A stretch of DNA of 64,000 nt from Pseudeuparius sepicola. Its lineage: Eukaryota > Arthropoda > Insecta > Coleoptera > Anthribidae. The DNA lies in the NCBI GenBank assembly GCA_963920635.1, contig OY987300.1, positions 79,089,899-79,153,898 on the forward strand, in the 5' to 3' direction. The translations under genes and the position numbers were made by a program. Every line of letters begins with the position of its first letter. Positions within the stretch are counted from its first letter, which is position 1. The notes under the pieces were generated by a model that worked only from the letters and a program-made list of their open reading frames with translations, was not told the DNA's origin and did no database searches. Shown piece after piece: positions 33,123 through 43,270 of this stretch.

Positions 33123-33878
33123 ACGCTGAAAAGCCTAGTGACTACCCCCTCGGATTTGACTGCTAAAATTTTTTTGATAGTGTAAATAAACTGTCATTTT
33201 CAGTCAAGGTGAAGTGTAAAAAAATATATGTGTCGTAGTAGTTAGCATAGGAGGTGTTGCTTAATGATATTTTCTTGAAATCTGGCACTATTTTTTCATA
33301 ACTGACCTAAAATACTGTTGTCAATTTTTTATACCTGAAAGTTCCTAATTTGAGATACCAAATGGGTTCTGTAATTTAGACTAAGTATTTCAAATTAGGC
33401 ACCCAAACAATATTTTCTTTTTTTTATTACAGATGCCAAAAAAACACAAGAAATGGGACTCTCATACTATGGTAGAAGATGTAAAGGAAGTGCGTAATTG
33501 GGATGTCAGTCTGTCTCAAATTAGTCAGCCTATCTCAAATTAGGCAACCTTTTATTTTAAGGGGCAATTGACAAAAAAGTTTAAGTTGAATAATTTGTCT
33601 AGATCGCTATTTTAATGTAGTTTCTTTGCATCACTGTTTTGTCATTACACTAAGCAATTATTCCAATACAAAATTATTAAAAAAAAAGTTAACGGTGAAT
33701 TTTATTTCGAATTTACAAAAAAAGTGTCTCAAATTTGGGTCTCTTCCTCTAAGCGAGCGTACCTATAAGTTTTGTGTGGCCTCTGCAAAAATATCCAAAA
33801 TATTTACTATCTACCACTAGGTAGATACTGCTGTTTTAGCCGTCACAATAACAACCAATACGATTAATATATTATCAT

Positions 33879-34997
33879 CAGGGGCGCGGGTTTTCAGAAT
33901 TCCATGGGGGGCAAAAAATATACAGACATTTTTTACGATTTTTTTTAATAAAAACAAATAAATAAGTAAATACCTAATATAAAATAAAAAAGTTTTTACA
34001 AAAATAAAACAACTTTCTGTTTTAACAAAACATTAAAAATAATAAAAATTGTAAAAAAACTCACAAACAAACTAAAAAACATAAAACAAAGTCACCACTA
34101 ATGGCAGGTACCTATATAGCATAGCCATATCCCATATCACATTGAAACAGTCTCGAGGGAAAATATACAGGGTGTTAGTAAATAAGTGCGACAAACTTTA
34201 AGGGGTGATTCTACATGAAAAAATAATGACAGTTTGCTATATATAAACGTAGGTCCGCAAATGCTTCGTTTCCGATATACAGGAAGTCAAAGTTAAAAAA
34301 AAAGATAATTTATATATTGTTATCGCTATGCGCACCTAACTAAAAATGTTTTATTCGAAATATTTTTATTTTCATTTGTTGTTTTGCTTTATTGTTGCTG
34401 TATAGGATAGGTTTTTGATATTGTTGTAATAGAAATTAAAAATACGCGTTATGTTGTTTTATTTTTTTGCATAAAAATGTCGGCCTCTGTGAAAAAATGG
34501 TAAGAGAGCTTTTTTGTCGCTAATTAAACGAGGATTTTAAAAATAATTTTTATTTTAAATTATCTCAGTGGCGTATCATTTATTTTCTTAAAAATATCGA
34601 GGCCATTACCCCTATGCACGCCACTGATTAACATAAAATTTTTAATCGGGTGTCAAAAAATGCGCTTTTTAGTCCTCTTAAAACCCACCAAATTTCGTTT
34701 GAATATCTTAATCCGTTTCAGCGCAATAAATAAATTATCATTTTTTTTAAACTTTGACTCCCTGTATATCGGAAACGAAGCATTTGCGGACCTACGTTTA
34801 TATAGCAAACTGTCATTATTTTTTTCATGTAGAATCACCCCTTAAAGTTCGTCGCACTTATTTACTAACACCCTGTATATTTTTCTTCTTTGTTCTGATT
34901 TATTTATAAATGTATATAATAAAATGTCTATATCAAGTTTTTTGCCGCCGGGGCTATGCCCACGCGCCCCGGTGCCCCCCTGGAGTCGGCGCCCCTG
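33879..34997. mobile_element. hAT-like element, CAGGGGCGC ends
   Basis: CAGGGGCGC at the left and GGCGCCCCTG at the right, with perfect 8-bp target duplication ATTATCAT at 33871-33878 and 34998-35005. It contains a mariner-type MITE at 34168-34875 and little else. Confidence 0.85.
34168..34875. mobile_element. TA-flanked inverted-repeat element inside the hAT-like element
   Basis: CAGGGTGTTAGTAAATAAGTG pairs with the right end CACTTATTTACTAACACCCTG, between TA dinucleotides. Arms run about 140 bp (GCAAATGCTTCGTTTCCGATAT pairs near 34770). The centre holds a 60-bp CAGTGGCGT/ACGCCACTG mini-element at 34566-34625. Confidence 0.85.
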
Positions 34998-35303
34998 ATT
35001 ATCATTCATGCACAGTAGTGCAGTAAAACCAAAGCCTAGAGAATACTATCTCTAGACTTTGGTAAAACTAATAAATAATTAATGCTAAAGTATATTGTTT
35101 GTAGCATGTTTTTAGAGTAGTATAGATATATTTAATCTTGGAGTCAAAATAAAGGGCATTTTAACAATGGGGCACCACGTCTACCGTACTTTCACCGTTT
35201 TAGTAGACATAGCCATGGCTGGGCGCGCCGCCGTGTATTCGGCTAGGTTCGTCAGTCGTTGGCGGCGGGCGGGGCGTGTTTTTTGCTCGCAAAACTCGAC
35301 TGA

Positions 35304-36007
35304 TATAGTCCTCCTTACGGCAGAATGCGTGCGACGTAAGGGGGAAGAAGTCGCAAATATTATAGAATTAGTCACAGTTCAAGGGCGTACCTCAATTTTG
35401 TGTAACTCGCTGACTTAATTTTCATATAATTGTTATTTAATTTATTGTTAATATTATTCTTAATGGTGATGCCTTAGACTATGGAGGAAGGCAACATTGG
35501 TAAGTATTTATCGGGCTTGAGAATGCAACGTTCTTCCCTGTTGACTCATTTTGCACACGTTAACTCCCGAACATACGAAACGCCACTGAGCTCTCTGAGC
35601 CGGCGAAAAAAACTTGCCAGCGGCCTAAAAAATGAGGTCTGTGTGGTAGCCCAATACGCAGTTAACTTTACGTACTATAGAAACAGGCACAAAACGCGTT
35701 GGCTAACTGATTTTGTCAGCCGACTCCTTGGCAGAAATGCTGTGTTGCCGTATTTCAAGGGCGATGGTAGACGCGACGATGTTGAAAAAAATATAATAGG
35801 TGTTTTATCACACCGCGTTAAAAATAAATTATAAACAAAAATGGGTAAGTGGTGCGAGCTTTATTTTTTCGGTATTACAGAGTTCAGAAAATCGGCTTCA
35901 ATATGATAAAACTTGTATTCGCCAATAAATAACGACTACTCGTATAGGAAATCTCGCAACGCTGCCCGCATTCTTTAGAAACGTTTTCTTTCGTGCTTTG
36001 GACTATA
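35304..36007 (+). mobile_element. Small TA-flanked element encoding a 117-residue protein, copy 1
   Basis: TATAGTCC at the left and GGACTATA at the right are the only terminal repeat (8 bp including a possible TA target duplication). The copy at 56504-57215 is homologous over its full length and stops at the same bases, which defines the ends. Apart from the ORF 35481-35834 the element has about 175 bp of leader and 175 bp of trailer. Confidence 0.8.
35481..35834 (+). CDS. 117-residue basic protein of unknown function, copy 1
   Basis: The ORF runs from ATG to TAA within the 704-bp element. The protein starts MEEGNIGKYLSGLRMQRSSL, has a basic centre (SRRKKLASGLK, YYRNRHKTRWL) and ends SHRVKNKL. 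No signal peptide, membrane segment or cysteine cluster is visible; two predicted amphipathic stretches (TRWLTDFVSRLLGR and DDVEKNIIGVLSHRV) could be helices. The second copy (56685-57038, minus) encodes the identical protein with one synonymous difference, Gly GGT here and GGC there, while the flanks differ at 13 positions. GGTAAGT at codons 7-8 would be a splice donor in this copy. I do not recognise the family; a DNA-binding or accessory transposon protein is a guess from the charge. Confidence 0.6.
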   Translation: MEEGNIGKYLSGLRMQRSSLLTHFAHVNSRTYETPLSSLSRRKKLASGLKNEVCVVAQYAVNFTYYRNRHKTRWLTDFVSRLLGRNAVLPYFKGDGRRDDVEKNIIGVLSHRVKNKL

Positions 36008-36064
36008 AGCGGTGCGGGACTACTGTGTACTCCCCCCGCCAACGACTGACAAACCTAGCTGGAC

Positions 36065-36472
36065 TAGAGATGGGTTGTTATTTAACGATCTGTTATTTTA
36101 TAACTGTTATTTGGCAACAACAGTTCGCCACTGTTGTCTGTGTACAACAATAACAGATATAAAAATAACAACTGGCTGACTACGACTGCTCAGTGCTCAC
36201 TATTAATGTCACTGTCAAAACCGAAAAACATAAATAAGAAATAACGAAAGTGAAGCAGAGAGCAGATTGAACAACCCCAACCACCGAATTAACCGCTTAC
36301 CGTTGCTCTTTTTCGGTTCAGTTTCGGCCGTTTTGGGCAACTGGTCCATTACAAATAACCGAAATAAAAAAATAACTATGAATAACGATAACCTGTTATT
36401 TTAAGCTGCTATTTTAAAATAACAGTAACAGTTGCAACTGTTATTTAAAAATAACAAATTTTCCCATCTCTA
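36065..36472. mobile_element. hAT-like MITE, TAGAGATGGG ends
   Basis: TAGAGATGGG at the left and CCCATCTCTA at the right, with perfect 8-bp target duplication AGCTGGAC at 36057-36064 and 36473-36480. The interior is rich in AACAGTTAT/ATAACTGTT motifs in both senses. 408 bp, no ORF. Confidence 0.88.
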
Positions 36473-36588
36473 AGCTGGACGCACGGCGACGCGCGGCCTC
36501 TATTCCCCTATGTCTACTAAAACGGTGAGAGTACAGTATAGGTTCTGACGTCATCGACCGTATAACCAACCCGTGCGCCGTTTTGCAG

Positions 36589-36908
36589 GGTGGCGGGCCG
36601 CCGTTCGGTCGGCCGGGCAGCGCCGGGGGCCCGCCGGCCGGGCCCCCCTTCGGCCCCGGCGGCCACTTCCACCACGGCGGCGGCGGCGCCTTCGGGCCGG
36701 CGCAGGGCGGTCCCGGCGGCGGGGGGCCGTTCGGCCTGCCGCCCGGGTCGCCGTTCGGGCCCGGCGGCGGCGGCGGCGGCCCGCCGGCCGCCCACCACCC
36801 GATGGACGCGGGCCCGCCCGGCCCGCCGCCGGCCCACGCCGCCGCCGCCGCCGCCCACGCCATGATGACGGCGCGCGCGATGGCCGGCATGCCGCCCGTC
36901 GACCAGGG
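36589..36908 (+). CDS. Next exon of the Gly/Pro/Ala-rich protein
   Basis: The acceptor TTTTGCAG ends at 36588 and the donor GTGAGTG starts at 36909. The 320-nt open frame starts in phase 0, as required by the end of 27421-27878. The product has repeated GPPFG and PFGLPPGSPFGPGG motifs, then HHPMDAGPPGPPPAH, an Ala run and HAMMTARAMAGMPPVDQG. The less repetitive C-terminal part supports real coding. It ends two bases into a codon; the following exon is not found. Nature unknown, probably the same gene as 27421. Confidence 0.6.
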
Positions 36909-36917
36909 GTGAGTGTC

Positions 36918-38443
36918 GAGATATTTCGATTATAGTAGTCATCGAGACATTAAAATAATCGACTAATATTAGTACTACTCAGGGACTCTTAAAGTAAGGG
37001 GATCCAGCATTATACTTTCCAAAGTGATGCCTATTCTTTCCTCATTCTAATGGTATCAGTGATGCCAAGTACGCCATTTTATTGGAGAATCTATGAATAT
37101 AACAGGTACTTTGATTGTTGGTAAAAATTAATAATGGTTTCCATGATTTCTAAAAATTAGACTTGACTATGTTGTGTCTACAAGTGCAGAATATGGCCGT
37201 GTCGCCCGTCGGGGTCGGTGTCGAGTGTCGACCGGTGATGGGCACGATCGAGATATTTCGATAATCGGTTAGTAGTAATCGAGACATTATAATAATCGAC
37301 TAATATTAGTACTACTCAGGGACTCTTTAAAGTAAGGGGACCCAGCATTATACTTTCCAAAGTGAGGCCTATTCTTTCCTCATTCTAATGGTATCAGTGA
37401 TGCCAAGTATGCCATTTTATTGGAGAATCTATGAATATAACAGGTACTTTGATTGTTGGCAGGGGCGTGCAGTCCATGGAAGCAAGGGAAGCAGTGCTTC
37501 CCCTAAACCAAAACAATGTAAAATGACAAAATGTAATTCTTGAATTTTTAAACAGGAAGCAGTTAGTTTAGTTACCTAGGTATATAAAAAACGCTAAAAA
37601 TTATCTTATATATCATATATCAAAACCTACAATATGTTATGCCTATAGCACAGACCTATGCCAACAGGTCTGTGCCTATAGCAAATGCGGCGTTGACTCC
37701 GACTGAGGCGCCCATCCTACCGGGCCACAGTACAATGTAAGCTATGCCGGCCGCTAGCTTTTCTGTAGCGTTCGAGAGTCGAGAGGTTATTGAACTTTCC
37801 ACCTCCACCGCACTGGCTGACCCGAATGAGAACGCGTGTTTAAAGCGTGCGTGGAAGCTATCGTTGCAGTAGGTTCTTTGTGTAGTTTAGTGGTTTTGAT
37901 ATCTGCGTTGGTTAGTCGCGCGCGTCGTGCTCGGGCGACATGGAAGACAATACCGACATGGACATGCAAATACCGTCAACTTCGGCTGTCGAGAATGACG
38001 TTGAAAATGTTAAAGTTGGACAATTAAGTAAGAGTGTGTGTGAATGTGTAGTGGGTACCTTAGTAATAAAGGGATTTTCAACATTAAACTTTGAGGATAA
38101 ACTTCAATTAATTACTAACGGAAGGGCAAGGGCAAAACCCCCTATGAAAAATTTGCCACAAAAATGAATGAATGACTTTCACAGATATCGCTGTTGTTTA
38201 TTGAGAATATACTTCTCCAGAACATGTTAGAGCATCGACGTTTTTATGATGACGTCATTGACGAATTCGCAAAAAGTGATCGAAGAACCGAATTACATTA
38301 CAAATAGGTAAGTTTTTAAACATTGCTTCCCTTACTTAAAATGTCACCGCACTCCCCTGATTGTTGGTAAAAATTAATAACGGTTTCCATGATTTCTAAA
38401 AATTAGACTTGACTATGTTGTGTCTACAAGTGCAGAATATGGC
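36918..38443 (+). repeat. Direct duplication of an intronic segment, second copy interrupted
   Basis: 36918-37196 matches 37248-37459 plus 38368-38443 in the same order (for example TTATTGGAGAATCTATGAAT, GACTTGACTATGTTGTGTCT). The second copy is split by the hAT element 37460-38359. Sequence just before the second copy (CCCGTCG, GTGTCGAC near 37206-37232) resembles the 3' end of the exon 36589-36908, so the duplication may have included the exon border. Confidence 0.85.
37460..38359 (+). mobile_element. hAT-like element, CAGGGGCGTGCAG end, with empty site next door
   Basis: Starts CAGGGGCGTGCAG and ends CACTCCCCTG; perfect 8-bp target duplication ATTGTTGG at 37452-37459 and 38360-38367. The first duplication copy shows one ATTGTTGG followed directly by TAAAAATTAAT, the empty site. 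A 75-codon ORF at 37940-38167 ends FEDKLQLITNGRARAKPP, faintly like the N-terminal part of zinc-finger hAT transposases; the rest is deleted. Confidence 0.85.
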
Positions 38444-39336
38444 AACTGTCAAATGAAAGAAATTTATTTTATACTTAGTTGAAATTGATTTCCAGCAATT
38501 ATTCCCACGAATTTGAGTAATAAGTATGGTAAGTCAGTGCCGATTTTGCTTATTTAAGAATTTGTCGCTATTGCACCTTGTTACCAGGTTCCTCATTCCA
38601 TTATTTGTAATATGTATACTTGAACTTTCTTCCCTTGTTGAATGGATCTACCCAAAGAACTTTCACAGATTTCGGGATGGACTAATAAGATTAGTTCTAG
38701 TAGTTCTAATCATGTAGTTTTTCTTGGTGTTCATTATAAAAATTTTGTAATTTTATTTCTCTCCCAAGGTACCTCACAAACTTAAAATAAATTTGTAGTC
38801 GTGGATAAAAACTCTTTTTAAAAAAAAACTGACTGAAACTACCTGCTTAATAATTTAAAATTTACGAAATACGATTTTTGTTTTCAACTACCTACTTATA
38901 CGTAATGCCCACGTAATGGGAATTGTAGGATTACTCGATACAAGAAAAATGTTGTTGCAATTATTGGGACTTCTACAGGCGGCCACATTACCTTTAATTG
39001 ACACATCTGAGTATCCGGAAGTTTGAAAACTTAAAAATTGTGAATTATGATGGGAAATATTTTTCCTCCTTTAGAATCTATGGCACTGGCATGTCACATA
39101 AAACCTGACGGCAGTTAGACACTGACATATAACATAACCTTGTACCAGCCCCCTTGTGGTCTCCTTGGAGTCGACAGGAAACAAACTTCCCCTCAAGGCT
39201 TCACTTTTCCTATGTGATAGACTGTGACATGCTGGTCCCCTTATTTTAGAGTCCCTGGTACTACTGATTTTAGTAGATATGTCACTGCGTTGCGATAGGT
39301 AACGAATAGAGGCAACGATAGTCTAATAAAATCGAG
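38444..39336. other. AT-rich sequence without a recognised feature
   Basis: No ORF above chance and no clear repeat. A GTTCCTCATTCC-type stretch and CTTAATAATT-rich sequence were inspected on both strands without result. Confidence 0.4.
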
Positions 39337-39650
39337 GAACTCTTACGCCTGGCGTAATCAAGAGCACGTGCTCTCCGCCAGAGCCGCACTGAGGCACGAC
39401 CTTTATTTAATTTTAGTTTTACAATTGTTTACATCAAAATATTTCGGAAAAAAATATTGGCTTAATTTAAATGGTTCAAAACATCGATAAAATTATTTGT
39501 GGCAGGGTCTAAATAGCTGAAAACAACAAGATAAAACCGCGTAAATACACTTTTGCGATCGAGTACTTCCCTGTTGCCAGGCGTGGTGATATGTTATGGC
39601 CTATTGCACGTGCTTTTATTTACGCCAGGCGTAAGAATTGCTCGATTTTA
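39337..39650. mobile_element. Short inverted-repeat element, TCTTACGCCTGGCGTAA ends
   Basis: AAATCGAGGAACTCTTACGCC followed by TGGCGTAA at the left pairs with TTTACGCCAGGCGTAAGAATT and GCTCGATTTTA at the right. AGCACGTGCT/CACGTGC also pairs inside. About 310 bp, no ORF. Confidence 0.75.
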
Positions 39651-39662
39651 GTATAGTAGATA

Positions 39663-40387
39663 TACAGGGTTGCCGCGGATGGAGTCCCCAAGAAGACAAA
39701 TGGACAAAAAAAATAATTTTTCGACAAAAAGTCATTGTTGATCAAAGTTTCTGCTTCTCGAAAAAATATGGTTTACTTAGGGAATTTTTGATTTTTTATA
39801 CAGGGTGCCCAAAAAATACAAAAACATAAAATACCATCAAGAATAAACTACCTTTATTTTTAAAAATAAAAAACTTTTACTTATAAAAGTTGTTTAGAAT
39901 TAAAAGATGTGTGCGATTGTCACTTTTCAAACAAATCAGCCAACTTCGATTTTTTTTTATTGACAAGTGGAACTCCTTTGTTTTTAAAAATATCAAAAAC
40001 ATTTATTTAAGTTGTTTAGAATTAAAAGACGTGTCCAATTGTAACTTTTTAAGCAAATCGGCCGACTTTGATTTAAATAGGCAAAAAAAAACAAAAAATC
40101 AAAGTCATCCGGATTGCTTGAAAATTTACAATCTGACACGTCTTTTAATTCTAAACAACTTTTCTAAGTAAAAGTTTTTGATATTTTTAAAAATACATGT
40201 AGTTTATTCTGATGGTATTTCATGTTTTTGTATTTTTTGGGCACCCTGTATAAAAAAAAACAAAATTCTCTCCGTAGACCATATTTTTTCGAGAAGCAGA
40301 AACTTTTATCAAGAATGACTTTTTGTCGAAAAATGAAATTTTTGGTCCATTTGTCCTCTTGGGGACTCCATCCACGGACACACTGTA
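39663..40387. mobile_element. TA-flanked inverted-repeat element, TACAGGGTTGCCG end
   Basis: The left end, with GATGGAGTCCCCAAGA, pairs with TCTTGGGGACTCCATCCACG near 40358. A nested pair CAGGGTGCCCAAAAAATAC (39801) and GTATTTTTTGGGCACCCTG (40231) sits inside, with further pairing around TTGTTTAGAATTAAAAGA toward the centre. Confidence 0.85.
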
Positions 40388-41539
40388 TATATATATAAGT
40401 GGAGGACGGAGATGGCGAATGAGAACGGAGAACCGAGAGACTAGTCGAATAATCGAATCGGTCATCATCGCCACAGCGCCAACCTATCGAATGAATCTAA
40501 CCTAACCATATATTATTATATTTGATTTGATTTTAGACATAATATCGATTATCTCGAGATATTTGAATAATCGACTAAATCGATTATTACATCTCGATTA
40601 TTCCCATCACTGTCGATCGAAGGTGGTTCCATTGCATTTTTTTAGTGATGTAAGGAGAGCATAATCTCAAGAGAATATTCCTAGGTACATTTTTTTTTAT
40701 TTGTTTTTTTTTGTTAGAGCAGTTAGGGTATATTTTTAATTGTGTGTTTCTTTTTTCTCTGTAGTTTCTATGTACTCGTAGTACTTAATAGTGAAACAAC
40801 CTTATAATTTGTATTTGTAATAATTTTTAACCGACCAGAACGAAATTTTTACCAAAGGTAGATGGCATTGTTGCCTAATTATTTCCAAAAAATTAGTTGC
40901 CTACTCCATAGTCAAAGCCACTTGCGATGCCACAATCGAGGCTAAAAATCTGAAAGTCACATGTATAAGGCTTTTTTTTTTTTAATTTAAAAGTTTTTCA
41001 GAATCGATCCAGAACCTTAAATCCAAAAATTGTCACAATCAAAAAATATTATAGACCTCGTTATAGACCAAAAGAAGTCCATTTTTCCATTTTTACCTGT
41101 TTTAAAATTTACTGCAGCCATTTAATTTTTGCATGTGTATGCTAGATTAAACAGATATTACTTATCTGTTTGAAGAAAGCCACACATTCTAAGGTGTTAC
41201 AATTTTTTTGCACCGAAAATGTTTAAAATGGAATTCACCGTAACTTCTAATATATAAAATTGTACAGTAGAAAAACATAATGGACTGTGCAATGTTTTTA
41301 CCGTAAAATTGATGAAATTTTTGGAATTGTAAGTACAAAAAAATTGTAGAAAAACTATCGTTGGAAAAAGTAACTATAGTATTTATACCCACTCATCTAT
41401 TGGAAAAAGTACAAAAAAATTTCCATTAGTTAAATATATTAGCATTTTAATAGCCAAATTTTCAAACCTCTCTCCTGAAAAGTACACTTTTCTCAGTTAC
41501 AATATTTTTGCATGCGTGTATCGAAAAAATAAATCTTGT
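40388..41539. other. AT-rich sequence, one MITE end
   Basis: TTATTCCCATCACTG near 40598-40612 with TCGAGAT/ATCTCGA motifs before it resembles the inverse of GGTGATGGGCACGATCGAG at 37234, possibly the two ends of one older element. Nothing else is recognised. Confidence 0.35.
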
Positions 41540-42090
41540 ATAGTAATCGAGATACCAAGTAATAAAATGCATTAATTTTTTATATAGATTTCCTCTTTGT
41601 ATTTTTTCGTATGTGTTGTTATGGTCCAGGTTATGGTTTCATGGCAAATTTTGATTTGTTTGTATTATTTTTTCAGGGTATTTATTTCTGAAAAATTAAC
41701 TAAAAAATTTGCTCGATAGGTAAGACTTAAAGTAGAACAAATGTGTTTCTTACTTCAAATAAAGTAACTTTTTCGAATAAGCTTTCACTTTTCGAGATAC
41801 GGAGCGTAATATTAATTTTATTTTCCCTAAATGTTTTAGGCCCTGTATCTTCAAAAGTATAGCATTAAATAGGTGAGATTATTGGAAAAAGTTTATTTTA
41901 CTTAAAGTAAAAACACATTTTTTCTAGTTTGGGTTTTACCTATCGAGGATTTTTTTTTAGTTAATTTTTTAGAAATACTCTGAAATAATTAAAAAAAATC
42001 GAATTTGTCATTAAACCATGACACACACGAAAAAATTTTGTTTACTATTAAAATCTAGATAAATTAATACGTTTTATTACTATACTTACA
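41540..42090. repeat. Palindrome 1
   Basis: Left and right halves are imperfect inverted copies about a centre near 41815. GGTTATGGTTTCATGGCA matches the complement around CATTAAACCATGACAC, TGCTCGATAGGTAA matches TACCTATCGAGG, and AGTAATAAAATGCATTAATT matches AATTAATACGTTTTATTACT. No ORF. Confidence 0.75.
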
Positions 42091-42104
42091 AGACATTGTA
42101 ATTG

Positions 42105-43270
42105 ACAATGACATTCGTTATCTGTCAAAAATCACATTTAAAAAAATATATCGCCAAAAATGGGTTCATTTGTTAAAATATCAAAAAGTTTTACTTGAAA
42201 AAGTTGTTTCTTTTTTAATTTTACGTAAGTGTACGCTCTAATAAAAGATTGAGTTTTTTGACAATTTTTAATATTTATGAAATTTCTGAAAATTTTAAAA
42301 ACTTGTAACTTCGTAAAAACTTTTTTATATCACTAGCTTCATCATTCTATAACTTTTTATTAGTAATTACCGATAAGAATAGGTATTTTTCAAAAGAAAA
42401 TGATATTAACGCTTTAAAATTCTGTTATGTTTGCTGCATAGTTGATGTACCGTCTAGAATTTAGGGTATACATTTATTTACATTACGTTTTCCAGTTCTA
42501 AATTTATGCCGAAATAATAATAAATTAAATTATCATCAACTATTTTAAGTACCTAAGCAAAATTCTGGACTTTTATGGAACAAAATAATTATTCCCTTTC
42601 AGTTTAATTTCACATTAATCGATATTGATGAGTAAGCCATGGAGACAATTGAAGCAATTGTTTTTACCATTCTCCGTTTCAAGAGTATTAATAATTAAAC
42701 TGTCAAATAAAAACAATTGCTTCAATTCTTTCCATGGCCTACTCATCAATATCGAGTAATGTGTAATAATTAAACTTAAAGGTAATAATTATTTGCCATA
42801 AAAGTCAAGAATTTTGCTTAGATGTGTAAAATAGTTTGATGATAATTTAATTTATTATTATTTTGGCATAAATTTAGAACTGGGAAACATAATGTAATTA
42901 AATTTATATCCTAAATGCTAGACGGTACATCAACTTTGCAACAAACATAACAGAATTTTAAAGCGTTAATATCATTTTCTTTTAAAAAATACCTATTCTT
43001 ATAGGTAATTAGTAATAAAAAGTTAATATAATGAAAACGCTAGTGATATAAAAAAGTTTTTAGGAAGTTAAAAGTTTTTAAAATTTTGAGAAATTTCATA
43101 AATATTAAGAATTGGCAGAAAACTAAATCTTTTATTAGAGCGTTTAAATTTGGTACACGTAAAATTGAAAAAGAAACAACTTTTTCAAGTAAAACTTTTT
43201 GATATTGTAACAAATAAACTCATTTTTGGCGATATATTTTTTAAATGTATTTGACAGATAACGAAAGTCA
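42105..43270. repeat. Palindrome 2, arms of about 560 bp
   Basis: Two long arms meet near 42690 with a spacer of roughly 50 bp. Pairs include TTATCTGTCAAA/TTTGACAGATAA at the ends, CACTAGCTTCAT/ACGCTAGTG, ACCTATTCTTATAG/AAGAATAGGT, GATGTACCGTCTAG/CTAGACGGTACATC and ATCAATATCGA/TCGATATTGAT near the centre. Arm identity is high but not perfect. It is adjacent to palindrome 1. No coding capacity. Confidence 0.85.

Larger units (their letters stand above)
29492..33152. mobile_element. DNA transposon with CGAGGGGGTAGTCACTA ends and 8-bp duplication
   Basis: Terminal repeats CGAGGGGGTAGTCACTA and its complement, with perfect 8-bp target duplication GATTTGAC at 29484-29491 and 33153-33160. Both subterminal regions are GGATATA-rich arrays. 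A separate mariner-like element lies inside. No transposase of its own was recognised; hAT-like by duplication length only. Confidence 0.85.
27951..33751. mobile_element. Pogo-like DNA transposon, host of the nested stack
   Basis: TAGAGGAAGAGACCCAAATT at the left (27951) and the complement ending CTCTTCCTCTA at 33751 are terminal repeats with TA at each end. Subterminal copies of TGCCTAATTTGAGA occur at both ends. Near the right end, 33433-33541 (plus) encodes MPKKHKKWDSHTMVEDVKEV.. with an N-terminal helix-turn-helix pattern typical of pogo/Tigger transposases, preceded by TTACAG; it stops after 36 codons. The element begins 73 bp after the exon donor at 27879 and has been split by later insertions. 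Confidence 0.75.
35177..36543. mobile_element. Palindromic element hosting the 117-residue-ORF element, copy 1
   Basis: TCACCGTTTTAGTAGACATAG (35189) pairs with its complement near 36510-36531. GCTAGGTTCGTCAGTCGTTGG (35241) pairs with 36039-36060. The pairing is interrupted by the TA-flanked element 35304-36007 in the middle and by a hAT-like MITE at 36065-36472. Confidence 0.7.

Noticed and set aside
36441..36942. Minus-strand ORFs opposite the exon at 36589
   Set aside because: Shadow frames of GC-rich coding sequence; no independent support.
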